The notes beneath the pieces were generated by a model. That model was not told the origin of the DNA and did not search any database. It saw only the letters and a program-made list of their open reading frames with translations. Source: Iodobacter fluviatilis (lineage in GTDB: Bacteria; Pseudomonadota; Gammaproteobacteria; Burkholderiales; Chitinibacteraceae). From it: a stretch of 64,000 bases of DNA. Both the position numbers and the translations under genes were made by a program. The stretch lies in the NCBI RefSeq assembly GCF_900451195.1, contig NZ_UGHR01000001.1, forward strand, positions 2,232,001 through 2,296,000, read 5' to 3'. Below, piece after piece: positions 33,521 to 42,084 of this stretch; the first letter of the stretch is position 1; every line of letters begins with the position of its first letter.

Positions 33521-34250
33521 ATTTTCTCGATCGCAAAATAAACAGACAGGCAAGGCTGGCAAACAGGTGCTTCAGTGTATGGCCGGAAATAATGTGGTGC
33601 AGCGCATTAAATAAGGCCAAGTCTTGCAGCTCGGTGATTTTGGCTAAAATATAGCAAAGGCTTGCAAAAAACATGAGCCAAAAAGCGCGGTGCCTGCCGC
33701 TGATTTGCCATTGCCACAGAGGCAGCAGGATCAAGGGTAAGGCTTGCAGTAATAAATAGGGGCGCAAATCCTGCGTGAATACCCAGTAGCCCACAGAACC
33801 CGCCGCCCAGAAGGCCAGCGGCACTGCAAACCACTGGCTTTTCAGCTGGCCGTGTAATTGGCTGGCAAGGGCCGCTAAAAAGCCTGCGCAAGCCAGTGCA
33901 ATGGGCAGGCGATCCCAAATTAGCCGTGTGTCATCTGGGGCAAGGTGATACCAGACTGAGCCCAGTGCGGTAAGAATGAGGCTAAAAAATCCTAAAAACC
34001 AGCCTGCGCGGCTGATCCCCCTTTGAGTTCCGCTGAGTTTTAAGCCCCATATCCCAATGATGGCAAAGCCCAGATTAGACAGCACATCTGATAAATTAGG
34101 CACGCCAAAGCCAGCGCGCTGATCCGCAAAATCATGGTAATGCGCATGCTGGGCAATGGGGCCATGCCAGAGCATCAGCAGTGCCAGCGTGGCAATGATC
34201 CATAAAGCGGGCTTGAAACGGCTTAGAGCGGTATGAGTTTGGTGGGTCAT
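33495..34250 (-). CDS. Alkaline ceramidase family membrane hydrolase
   Basis: A 251-residue protein with about seven transmembrane helices. YHDFADQR and NLSDVLSNLGFAI near the N-terminus, SVWYHLAPDD, and SGHTLKHLFA near the C-terminus carry the Asp/His/Ser residues of the CREST (alkaline ceramidase, PAQR) zinc hydrolase superfamily. It should cleave an amide-linked lipid such as ceramide, although bacterial substrates are mostly unknown. The last 26 bp overlap the start of the YiiX-type hydrolase gene. Confidence 0.88.
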   Translation of the reverse strand: MTHQTHTALSRFKPALWIIATLALLMLWHGPIAQHAHYHDFADQRAGFGVPNLSDVLSNLGFAIIGIWGLKLSGTQRGISRAGWFLGFFSLILTALGSVWYHLAPDDTRLIWDRLPIALACAGFLAALASQLHGQLKSQWFAVPLAFWAAGSVGYWVFTQDLRPYLLLQALPLILLPLWQWQISGRHRAFWLMFFASLCYILAKITELQDLALFNALHHIISGHTLKHLFASLACLFILRSRKYETAHFPA

Positions 34251-34265
34251 TGAAGGTCTTTGTGC

Positions 34266-34928
34266 TTAAGAACGAGGGCATTTGATTTGAGGGAGCCATT
34301 GATAGCTGTTTTTTATTTTTTCTAGAGTAACAAGGGTCGTTTTCAGTAGTGGATTGTTAATGGTGCAACTATGAAGAGCCTGAAGTTTATTGGCATTATT
34401 CCAATGAGGCTTATTGTATTCAGCGGTAATGGAGTGATTGTCTTCAACGACTGATAATCCTTGCCAAAGCACTTTCCCCTCTGCATTAAAGATTTTCCAT
34501 TCTTCACCATCAAAGCCACTGGGCTGCTGACTGGAAAAATACAGAGATAAATCAGGTGTAACACGCACGCTCTTGCCTGCAGCAAGGATTTTCCCTGTGC
34601 GCTCATTCAGTAGTTCACCAGAGAACATGCCCTCATCCTCTGCCAGGATCAGGTGCTGCCCTGTTTGTGGATTGAAAGTACAGTAATGCCATGCCCGACC
34701 AGAAAGTGGCTCATCAAAAGGGGGTTTGTCTTTAAATAAATGTTTTCCAGCCTGCCAGTTAACTTGCAGGGTGTGCGGTTTAATTCTTTTTGCTCCGCTT
34801 GGGGCTTGTGCTAAGACGTGTGGGTTTTGATAATCATCCTGATCGCAAGAGATTTCAATGTCTTTGGCCATGATCGGGCCGGATAAAATACACATTAAAA
34901 TCGCTGTTAACTTGAGCTGATGTTTCAT
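34266..34928 (-). CDS. Secreted protein of unknown function
   Basis: A 220-residue exported protein with a signal peptide (about 1-21, ending IMA). The mature part has four Cys residues (SCDQDD, HYCTFN, HSCTIN, IKCPRS), suggesting two disulfides, and a beta-rich pattern. I recognise no family. It lies 15 bp upstream of the ceramidase gene on the same strand and is probably in its operon. Confidence 0.75.
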   Translation of the reverse strand: MKHQLKLTAILMCILSGPIMAKDIEISCDQDDYQNPHVLAQAPSGAKRIKPHTLQVNWQAGKHLFKDKPPFDEPLSGRAWHYCTFNPQTGQHLILAEDEGMFSGELLNERTGKILAAGKSVRVTPDLSLYFSSQQPSGFDGEEWKIFNAEGKVLWQGLSVVEDNHSITAEYNKPHWNNANKLQALHSCTINNPLLKTTLVTLEKIKNSYQWLPQIKCPRS

Positions 34929-35047
34929 TTCTTCCAGTCCAATTTAAAATGAGGGTGCTTAGCCTTAAGTGGTTTTTATCCAGCCCTGCCTGCATGTGCC
35001 GTGATAAGGCGCTGGTTTTTTATTGGGCTTGTTCTGCAGATATCAGG

Positions 35048-35824
35048 CTATGGATAAACAAAGCTGCCCACTAGCGTTAAATCCCCCGTTTTACGCATGG
35101 GGACGTTAAATAGCTGTTGTTTCTCGTGCAGGGTATTTTCGTTATTGATGATAGAAAGCTGGGCAATGGTCATGGCGGGTTTTGCATCGTAGCCGCCGTA
35201 GTAATTTACATAGACCAGATAGCGCCCCTTGGGCGGGCTGGGATTGGCGTAGATTTCTGGTCCGTAGCCGGAGGTGACGTCCACATCCAGTGCGCCGCCG
35301 TTTTTGCTGACACGATTGCCATAATAAGTGTGCTCACCATCCGGGCTGATGACGTGTAAATCCAGATCGGTATTATTGGTATTCCACGACAGCACCACGC
35401 GCAATTTGGTTTGCGGGCGGTCTTTATTGCTGTCAAAAAATTGTGTAGCAGCGCGCTCCTTACCATCCGGGCTTTGAATTTCTACGCTATTAGCACCACG
35501 ACCAAAAGAATAGGGGCGGGAGAAGCTGCCATCCGCATCAACGCGTAGCGGCATAGGCACACCGTTGACGATCAACCGGTAAGGCGGATTATCTTCCCCC
35601 TTAGGGAGTACCTTTGGCGTTTTGCCAATATGCCCGCGAATCAGGGCCATCTTGCCCTGGTTTTCAGGCGTATTCACCAGCGTGGCCGGATACTGCACGT
35701 TTTGTGTGTAGCGCTCAGGCTTGCCTGTTGTATTACGCCAGCCGCCAGCGGGGGCATCGATTTGCAAACCTGCGGCAGTGGCAAAGGGGCTCAAAAGGCA
35801 GAGAAACAGGGCTAAAGGCTTCAT
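35048..35824 (-). CDS. yfaP: DUF2135 protein, YfaP-like
   Basis: A 258-residue periplasmic protein. The signal peptide is MKPLALFLCLLSPFATAA. The mature part has a beta-rich region with an IRGHIGK segment and a C-terminal DUF2135 domain with VLSWNTNNTDLDLHVISPDG and ENPSPPKG-like turns, an Asp-rich strand typical of the family. It is the last gene of the yfa-type cluster, in the same position as E. coli yfaP. The frame is open upstream to 35977, but those codons lie in a repeat; the ATG at 35824 starts the signal peptide. Function is unknown, probably a partner of the macroglobulin. Confidence 0.88.
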   Translation of the reverse strand: MKPLALFLCLLSPFATAAGLQIDAPAGGWRNTTGKPERYTQNVQYPATLVNTPENQGKMALIRGHIGKTPKVLPKGEDNPPYRLIVNGVPMPLRVDADGSFSRPYSFGRGANSVEIQSPDGKERAATQFFDSNKDRPQTKLRVVLSWNTNNTDLDLHVISPDGEHTYYGNRVSKNGGALDVDVTSGYGPEIYANPSPPKGRYLVYVNYYGGYDAKPAMTIAQLSIINNENTLHEKQQLFNVPMRKTGDLTLVGSFVYP

Positions 35825-35889
35825 GGTATTGGTCCGGATAGTGCGCGTTAGTACGGAAATTAAGGCCTGTCTTGAGTGATTAGGCTTCA

Positions 35890-36031
35890 AAACCCAAATC
35901 TTGAACCACAGAGAACACTGAGATGCACGGAGAAAAGCAACCACATCAAAACTGTCATCCCCGAGATAGCGAGGCAAGACCTTGGTTTTCTCTGTGTGCT
36001 CCTTTTTCTCTGAAGTTCAAGATTTGGGTTT
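35890..36031. repeat. Dispersed inverted repeat (TTGAACCACAGAG family)
   Basis: AAACCCAAATCTTGAAC (35890-35906) and its exact complement (36015-36031) bound a 142-bp unit, with weaker complementarity inside (CACAGAGAACACTGAG against an inverted CAGAGAAAAAGGAG). A related half lies at 42019-42081. It separates the DUF2135 and DUF2300 genes. Probably a non-coding, mobile-derived intergenic repeat. Confidence 0.65.
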
Positions 36032-36041
36032 GTTGGCCCAA

Positions 36042-36563
36042 TCACGGCACCCCCACCAGGCGTCTTGCCAAGGCTTCGATAAACACTTCGTCGTGGCCGC
36101 GCGGATGGTGGCTGAAGGCCAGATGAAGGTATTCATGGGCGAGGGTGATTTCATCGTCTTCGCTGGCCAGCCCCCTGATATAAATGCGCTTGAGCCGGTG
36201 ATCTGCAAAGGGTAGGCCACTTTTTAACTGGCAAACGGTATAGCGTGCTGGCGGTGCATAGCCGGTTTCCATCGCAAGTTTGCTATGCCAACCACGAGCA
36301 AACTGCCCGAGGCGTTGCTGGATTTCAGGCAAGGGTTGGCAGGGGGGGCTGGCTGTGGCGTAGTGGCTGCTGAAGAGCAGGATGAGCAGGATGAGCAGGA
36401 AAATCCCCCTCAATCCCCCTTTTTCAAAGGGGGTGGCGTGGTGCTTATTGTCGCCGTTTTGCTCAAGGTAAACATCTCCCCAGCGTGCTGCACAGCTTGC
36501 TTTCCCCCTTTGAAAAAGGGGGGCTAGGGGGGATTTCGGGCGGCTAGCGTATCTCCACAACAC
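36042..36563 (-). CDS. yfaQ: DUF2300 protein, YfaQ-like, with a MITE-coded N-terminal insert
   Basis: A 173-residue protein. The C-terminal DUF2300-type domain carries HEYLH (His143, Glu144, His147), a zincin motif, and matches the last domain of E. coli YfaQ, which is about three times longer. Residues about 10-53 are read in frame from a MITE-like repeat, and the signal-peptide core (LLILLILL, 56-63) is coded by a 9-bp tandem repeat. The GTG at 36563 has AAGGAG six bases upstream and overlaps the macroglobulin 3' end by 20 bp. Export may be harmed by the insert. Alternatively translation begins later at a weak start. Confidence 0.75.
   Translation of the reverse strand: MLWRYASRPKSPLAPLFQRGKASCAARWGDVYLEQNGDNKHHATPFEKGGLRGIFLLILLILLFSSHYATASPPCQPLPEIQQRLGQFARGWHSKLAMETGYAPPARYTVCQLKSGLPFADHRLKRIYIRGLASEDDEITLAHEYLHLAFSHHPRGHDEVFIEALARRLVGVP
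36375..36400. repeat. 9-bp tandem repeat coding the signal-peptide core
   Basis: The unit GAGCAGGAT occurs about 2.9 times. On the minus strand it reads ATCCTGCTC and codes Ile-Leu-Leu repeats. Copy-number change would lengthen or shorten the hydrophobic core by three residues without a frameshift. Confidence 0.75.
36401..36536. mobile_element. MITE-like element with 33-bp terminal inverted repeats
   Basis: The left arm (36401-36433) and the complement of the right arm (36504-36536) match at 29 of 33 positions and carry CCCCCTTTTTCAAAGGGGG. There is no transposase. The element is 136 bp and lies inside the DUF2300 reading frame without closing it. Elements with such ends are widespread short intergenic repeats in bacteria. 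Confidence 0.8.
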
Positions 36564-39500
36564 GGACAGCTCCTTCTTCTAGCGCGGCTTCGTCTGGCTG
36601 ATACATCCTGAAGTAGCGTGCTGCGGGCAGGGTAAAGCGGCCTGCTTGGGTGAAGCGAATAATCTGCCGCTGCACAACTTTGCCATCTAGGACTGCCACA
36701 GGCTGGGCGTAGCCTAAGGCACGCTGCTGCATGGGCTGGACGGCAAGGGTGTTTTGCTCATTGCCTTCTAAATCTTCGTATTTATCTTGCCCTGGCAGAT
36801 TGTCGATATTTAAACCCCAGTGCTGCTCTTCAACCATCGCGCCCGGTGGCAGAGCCGCTTCAATCAGGCCGTAGCGATAGGTTTTTTTCGATTGCAGCAC
36901 AATTTCATCAATATACAGTTTGTCGGTGGCCAGCTTGCTGGTCCAAGGCACAGGCTTGGCGGTAAAGCCTGCCTCTCCTTTGGGCTCTAATACATAGAGC
37001 TGCCGCGTAATGCTGACTGGCAGGGCGTTTACTGCTTTGCTGGCGCTGTCGTATTTCAGCGTGGCATTGAGTAAAGCGGGTGCTTTAGCAACTTGAATCG
37101 CCAATGTTTCTGCAGTTTTGCCGCTTAAACGCCATTCAATACCGCCGCTGCTGCCCGTATTTCTGCGCCAGCTGCCCTGTGGTGTAAGGGCACTGGCCTT
37201 GGCCGTTTTCCACTCGTCTTGCAACCAGAGCAGGGCGAGGGAGCGTTCCAGCGTCGGTGTGTTCTGGCTGAGCGTGGCCAGCAGCTGTGCGGTGTCGGCT
37301 GAGTCGCCACTGCTCCATGCTGCCAGTGCCTGCAGCCATGGCTCCTTGGATTTTTTAAGGCTAAGTGTGGCAGCCTTGGCCGATGCTTTGATGGCGTCCG
37401 GCAGCGCAAGCTTGTGCTGGCTGGCGAGCTTGCTAAGCAAGACCAGCGCGGCCTGCTGGCCCTGTGCCGAATCGGGCGCGTTCATGATATTGGCCTTGGC
37501 ATTGTTCTGCGATGGGCTGATTTTTGCCAGCTGATCGACAAGGCCAGAGAGCTGGGTGCGAATCGCCTCGCCCGTATCGGCCGCCATCCATAGTGTGAGT
37601 GCCTGATGCAGCGGCGGCATGGATTTTACTTGATTAGCATACAGTGCTTGAAAAGATTTGCTGTTGGCCAGCCTTGGGCTTAGGCCCAGCGCACGGCTGG
37701 CTTGTGCCTCGGCAAGGCGGGCGTAGCTGGTCAGCATCGGGTCGCCTGCCGTGCTATCGCCCCACCAGCTGAAGACCGCGCCGCTGCCGCTCATTTTTAG
37801 TAAGCGTAAGCGTGCGTTTTCGATACGCTGGCGCAAGGCAGCGCGCATCGGTGCGGGTGCATCGCTGAGCTTTTGGTAAGCAAGGCTTAAGGGCAGCAGG
37901 CGGCTGGCGGTTTGCTCTACGCAGCCATAGGGGTAGTCGATTAAATCATCGATCACGCTGCGAAACGCTGCGTCGCCACTCTCTAAAAGCTGCAAGCGCA
38001 CCGCCTGTGCATCAGCAGGCAGGCTGATATCGGCCTTACCCTCTTTAAGCTGAATGCTTTGGCTGATCGTGTGCATTTCTTGCGCAGCTTGCAGGCTAAG
38101 ATCGGTAATCAAGCGGTCGATCAACTTGCCACCCTGTTTTAATTCAATAATCAATTGGCCGTTTTGCAGCGGGCCAACCTCTAGTGGAATATAGCTGGTG
38201 CCCTTAGTGAGGTTGAGCGTTTGCTCTTTTTGCACGCTATTCCCCGCCCGCGTTACCAATTGATATTGGGCTTTGTCGGTTTGTTGGGTTACGGCAATTT
38301 GCAAGCTGGGCGTGTCGCCCTCGCGGAAGGTTTTAGCTGCGGCCCATTGCACATAGGCGGCTTTATTTGAGTTGATATAGTGGGTTTTTTGCCCGACCAC
38401 GCCATCATTATCGATCGCACGCGCAGTAATGCGCCAGCGGCTAAGTGCGTCGGGCATGCGGAACTGGATTTTAAGTTTGCCATTGGCATCGGTCTTCAGC
38501 GCGCCGTTCCAGTAGGCGGTATCCATATTATCGCGCCGCGGGCGAACCAGCATTTTTTGCGAGCGCGAGCTGTAGCGCATTTCATCGTCCGCTCCTGAGC
38601 GGGGCGACCATGCCATATCGTAGCCATAGAAATTTAAGCTGGCGCTGGTGCGCACCGCATTACGGCGGGCGTGGTAGAAAAAGTCATAAATATCAGGCGT
38701 GATTTCAGGCTGCAGCAGATAAATCATTTCATCGACCACACCCAAGCTAAGCTGAGCTGAAGCGCCTTTACCCGCCACGCTGCTGCTGAGCTCTAGTGTC
38801 ACCATATCGCCGGGTTGGTATTCTTTTTTATCGCTCTTAATGGCGATGTCGATTTTGGGCTGAATCACCGCTAGGCCACGGTTTTGGAAAGTATGGCTGC
38901 CGTGTTTGATATACAGCACCGAGAAAGTCATATTCGGGCGATAGTCTTTGACGATAGGAAGGCTGATTTTCCACTGGCGGGCGTTGATTTTATTCAGCTT
39001 AAGCCAATTGCCACCTTGAGCCAGCGTGGCTTTTTCTTGTACGTTTTCCAGCTCTAAGGTAAGCAGGGCGTCGTTTACATCTTCAGGAAAACTCAATACG
39101 CCCTCAGCGGTTTCACCTACCGCATAGCTTTCGCGATCAAATAGCAGTGAAATCGAGCCTGGCGCTACATTCAGCCCCTTGCCGCTCACAATAAAGCTGC
39201 TTTGCCCAAGCAATTTACCCGCAGCATCCAGCAAATTAATCTGGTAATTACCGGCCTGCTTAAACTGAATATCAAACTGCTGGACATTGCCCGCGAGTGT
39301 ACCGCTTTGTGTGCTGCGATCTTCCAGCCGCTGGGCGCTCCAGCTGGCGGGTTTGTTTTGCCCAGGCCAATCGCTGATCAGCTTAAAGCGGGCGGTTTCA
39401 TTGGGGGCTGAAAACTGCTTGTCCGGCACAATGCGGTAGCGGCTGGCGGCACTGTCGATCAGCATTTCACGGCTGGCGGTAACAGGGTAAGCGCCAGATT

Positions 39501-41073
39501 GGCTGCCGATCACGCGCAATACATAGCGGCTAGGGTCGGCGGCAGCAGGCAGGCTAAAGCGGGCATTGCCGCTGGCATCGAGCTTAAGCGTGTCTTGTTT
39601 TACCTTAAGAGGAAACAAGCCTTGGTACTGGACTTCGGCATTCACCATAGATACACGCTGGCTTCGCAGTACAAGCTCTACGCTGGCTCCCGCTACAGGT
39701 CGGCCATCGGGGTAGCGCATGCTGACTTTGCCGCTGACTTCTTCGCCGGTTTTAAGCGCTGCCTTATCCAGATCAATGCTGATGTCGTAATGCGGCTTGG
39801 TGTATTCAGAGACGCGAAACGGCGCGGCATAGGGGGTGTTTTGATAAACAAGTCGCAAATCATAACCCCCTGCCACGGCATTATCGGGCAGGGTAAAGTG
39901 GGCAATTGCGCCATCGCTATTGATTTTGATTTCCTGACGCGATAATTCGGTGCCAGCAGGATCACGCAGCATCAGTTGCACGGTTTCAGATTTAAGGCGG
40001 CTGCTTTCGCGGGCGCTTTCAAATTGCCGGCCAACCAGAGACACATTGACTTCATCGCCAGGCCGGTAGAGCGGGCGGTCGGTCACAATATACAGCTTGC
40101 TGTTGTTTACCTCGGCCGGATAGTAGAAGCTCTCCGAAATCATTGCGCCGCCCTTGCTGTCTACGCCGTAAACATAGCTTTGCTCAGGTGCTGTTTTTTT
40201 AAAGATGGTAATGCCTTCTTTATCCGTGTCGCCAGATTTTAAAGTGCCGTTGCCATCGCTCCAAACCAGCTCGCTGTCGGCTACGGCTGCGCCGCTTTGC
40301 TTGTGCGCCGTCCATGCCAGCATTTGCTCGCTAGATACCTTGGTAATCAGCGCGGTATCAGAGACAAACAGCAGGGTGGCTGCGCGGTAGCTGCCCAGAT
40401 AGCCTTCAACAATATACAAGCCAGGGGATAGCTTACCCAAAGGCACGCGTACATTGCCTGGGGTGACGCCACGCTCGCTACTGCTGCCTTCTAATCGCCC
40501 TGCTTTATTGGCGGCCTCTGGTTTGGCCAGATGCAGCGGGTAGCGAAATTCATTCACCAGCTCAAAGCCTTTAAGCGGCTGATACTGGCGCACTGCGGTA
40601 TAGCGGGTGGTGGTGGGCGGTGGGGTTTTGAGTGCGGGTGCAGCTTGGGTGACGGCACCACGGGCAGGGGCAGAAAACACCCTTTGCCACGCTTTACGTG
40701 AGCGGGCATACCATTGGTCCCACAGATAGCGCAAGGCATTGGCCGCGCCTTCGCCCTGATAGTTACCCTTCAAATCGAGCTTATGCGGGTCTTTTTGCTG
40801 CTTCAGAAAATCCAGCGGCTTAGGTACACGGTAAACCAGAATATCAACGCCGCCATAGCTTTGCGCATCGTAAGTGGAGGCTTCCAGCCGCACCGTGGCC
40901 TCGTCAGTACTGGCAAAGCCAGAATCAGACAATAAATAAAAAGTACTGCCGCGCACAGCGTAATCGGCAGCAAAGCTGGGGCTGCTAAATAGACTGAAAA
41001 TTAAGAAGCAGAGGGCAAGAAAGCCAGGCGATAGATGCCGATAAAATTGGGATTGTCGTTGCGTGGCTGCCAT
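36544..41073 (-). CDS. yfaS: Bacterial alpha-2-macroglobulin, YfaS-like
   Basis: A 1509-residue periplasmic protease-trap protein. A type I signal peptide (hydrophobic FLALCFLIFSLFSSPSFA) is followed by macroglobulin beta-sandwich domains with ITDRPLYRPGDEVNV-type MG segments (YIVTDRPLYRPG here) and a helical thioester domain containing YGCVEQTASRLLPL. Cys1051 and Gln1054 of CVEQ should form the reactive thioester that traps attacking proteases. There is no lipobox, so it differs from lipoprotein YfhM-type ECAM. I chose the ATG at 41073, preceded by GGAAAG; an upstream ATG at 41088 is less supported. It overlaps the DUF1175 gene and belongs to the five-gene yfa-type cluster. Confidence 0.95.
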   Translation of the reverse strand: MAATQRQSQFYRHLSPGFLALCFLIFSLFSSPSFAADYAVRGSTFYLLSDSGFASTDEATVRLEASTYDAQSYGGVDILVYRVPKPLDFLKQQKDPHKLDLKGNYQGEGAANALRYLWDQWYARSRKAWQRVFSAPARGAVTQAAPALKTPPPTTTRYTAVRQYQPLKGFELVNEFRYPLHLAKPEAANKAGRLEGSSSERGVTPGNVRVPLGKLSPGLYIVEGYLGSYRAATLLFVSDTALITKVSSEQMLAWTAHKQSGAAVADSELVWSDGNGTLKSGDTDKEGITIFKKTAPEQSYVYGVDSKGGAMISESFYYPAEVNNSKLYIVTDRPLYRPGDEVNVSLVGRQFESARESSRLKSETVQLMLRDPAGTELSRQEIKINSDGAIAHFTLPDNAVAGGYDLRLVYQNTPYAAPFRVSEYTKPHYDISIDLDKAALKTGEEVSGKVSMRYPDGRPVAGASVELVLRSQRVSMVNAEVQYQGLFPLKVKQDTLKLDASGNARFSLPAAADPSRYVLRVIGSQSGAYPVTASREMLIDSAASRYRIVPDKQFSAPNETARFKLISDWPGQNKPASWSAQRLEDRSTQSGTLAGNVQQFDIQFKQAGNYQINLLDAAGKLLGQSSFIVSGKGLNVAPGSISLLFDRESYAVGETAEGVLSFPEDVNDALLTLELENVQEKATLAQGGNWLKLNKINARQWKISLPIVKDYRPNMTFSVLYIKHGSHTFQNRGLAVIQPKIDIAIKSDKKEYQPGDMVTLELSSSVAGKGASAQLSLGVVDEMIYLLQPEITPDIYDFFYHARRNAVRTSASLNFYGYDMAWSPRSGADDEMRYSSRSQKMLVRPRRDNMDTAYWNGALKTDANGKLKIQFRMPDALSRWRITARAIDNDGVVGQKTHYINSNKAAYVQWAAAKTFREGDTPSLQIAVTQQTDKAQYQLVTRAGNSVQKEQTLNLTKGTSYIPLEVGPLQNGQLIIELKQGGKLIDRLITDLSLQAAQEMHTISQSIQLKEGKADISLPADAQAVRLQLLESGDAAFRSVIDDLIDYPYGCVEQTASRLLPLSLAYQKLSDAPAPMRAALRQRIENARLRLLKMSGSGAVFSWWGDSTAGDPMLTSYARLAEAQASRALGLSPRLANSKSFQALYANQVKSMPPLHQALTLWMAADTGEAIRTQLSGLVDQLAKISPSQNNAKANIMNAPDSAQGQQAALVLLSKLASQHKLALPDAIKASAKAATLSLKKSKEPWLQALAAWSSGDSADTAQLLATLSQNTPTLERSLALLWLQDEWKTAKASALTPQGSWRRNTGSSGGIEWRLSGKTAETLAIQVAKAPALLNATLKYDSASKAVNALPVSITRQLYVLEPKGEAGFTAKPVPWTSKLATDKLYIDEIVLQSKKTYRYGLIEAALPPGAMVEEQHWGLNIDNLPGQDKYEDLEGNEQNTLAVQPMQQRALGYAQPVAVLDGKVVQRQIIRFTQAGRFTLPAARYFRMYQPDEAALEEGAVRVVEIR

Positions 41074-41642
41074 CGCGTGTCTTTCCATTGCATTAATTGA
41101 TCGATTCTTACGGCTCTTAAACCCGAGTCTTTTGGGTGAGACGTACCGGTGTGGTAGGCAATATAACGACCAGTCCAGACCATCACATGCTGATCGTCGC
41201 CCTGGTCAAAAAAAAGTAAATCACCCGCCTCTGCCTGATTAATATCTTTACCAATTAGGCGGGCATTGTTTTGCACCAGCCCAAAAGCCGGTACATAGGC
41301 GGCGCGTTTGCCGTCTGATTGCTTCCAGTTATGCCGCAAGGCCTCTCGGCTGGCCGGGCTTAAATCTACTTCTGGCGGCAAGCCCATTCGGCTAATGCCA
41401 TTACTTTGCAGCCATGCCGCATCGTGTTTTTGCAAGGCTTCTGCCACCGCAAAACGCACCAATCCCGCGCAATCTCGATGCTGCCAGCGCGGGTTCGGCC
41501 CTTGCCTAAGTTGCTCGTTCACAATCCGTACAAACCAGCCCCGAAAAGCCTGTGTTTGAGCGGGGTTGAGGATCGGTTCTGCGGCAAGGCTGGCGGTGCT
41601 GAGCAAGATAAGGCCGGTGCAGAGATATTTACTTAAAAACAC
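41001..41642 (-). CDS. yfaT: DUF1175 protein, YfaT-like, NlpC/P60-type fold
   Basis: A 213-residue exported protein. A signal peptide (about 1-21, ending SLAA) precedes a papain-like domain with Cys58 in RDCAGLVRF and His152 in QHVMVWTG, the order of NlpC/P60 amidases. AEAGDLLFFDQGDDQHV is also typical. It is the partner of alpha-2-macroglobulin in the yfa-type cluster and overlaps its start by about 70 bp. The start is uncertain: I favour the GTG at 41642 at the signal peptide; the frame is open to 41690. The catalytic target is unknown, perhaps the macroglobulin thioester or peptidoglycan peptides. Confidence 0.85.
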   Translation of the reverse strand: MFLSKYLCTGLILLSTASLAAEPILNPAQTQAFRGWFVRIVNEQLRQGPNPRWQHRDCAGLVRFAVAEALQKHDAAWLQSNGISRMGLPPEVDLSPASREALRHNWKQSDGKRAAYVPAFGLVQNNARLIGKDINQAEAGDLLFFDQGDDQHVMVWTGRYIAYHTGTSHPKDSGLRAVRIDQLMQWKDTRWQPRNDNPNFIGIYRLAFLPSAS

Positions 41643-42084
41643 AGAAGGTCGGTTTCCTTGTGTTGGGGGTGATCTGTAGGGCGGGTGCAACCCGCCGTTG
41701 TTTTGGAGCTAAACAAATTCAAAAAGATCAGTGCCTTCGGCACGGTGTTTAGGTGCGGGATCCCCGCGAAGTCTTTAATTTCTGCTTCGCCAAGAAAGTA
41801 AGCAAAGAAGGCGACCCCACGAAACACGAAGGCCCCTACGCTGCGGACAATCGAGTCGGCGGCGGGCGGGATTGGCTCGTTCCTCGCTCCCTTGCCGAAA
41901 CCCCGCCCCGCTTGTTCCTCGCTCCGGCGTGTTTCAAGGGGAGATTTAAGCCCCGTGCCACAAGCCGCGATCTAAATACCGGTCGCTGGGTTTTGAAATA
42001 CTAAATACCTACTCTCAAGCTCTGTTTTCTCCGTGAAACTCCGCGTTCTCCGTGCACTCCGCGGTTCAATGTGTGGGTTTGTCA
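41643..42084. repeat. Gene-free stretch of intergenic repeats inside the yfa cluster
   Basis: The stretch lies between the DUF2138 and DUF1175 genes. It contains the hairpin GGCGGGTGCAACCCGCC (about 41679-41695), a GC-rich part with AAGAAAGTAAGCAAAGAAGG that resembles widespread proteobacterial intergenic repeats, and at 42019-42081 a copy related to the repeat at 35890-36031 (CTCCGTGCACTCCGCGGTTC). No gene is supported. Confidence 0.6.

Noticed and set aside
36285..36527. 80-codon plus-strand frame across the MITE
   Set aside because: It is antisense to the DUF2300 gene and the repeated ends explain its open frame.
37118..40935. Several antisense frames inside the macroglobulin gene
   Set aside because: They are shadows of a long, GC-richer coding gene; none has start signals or family features.
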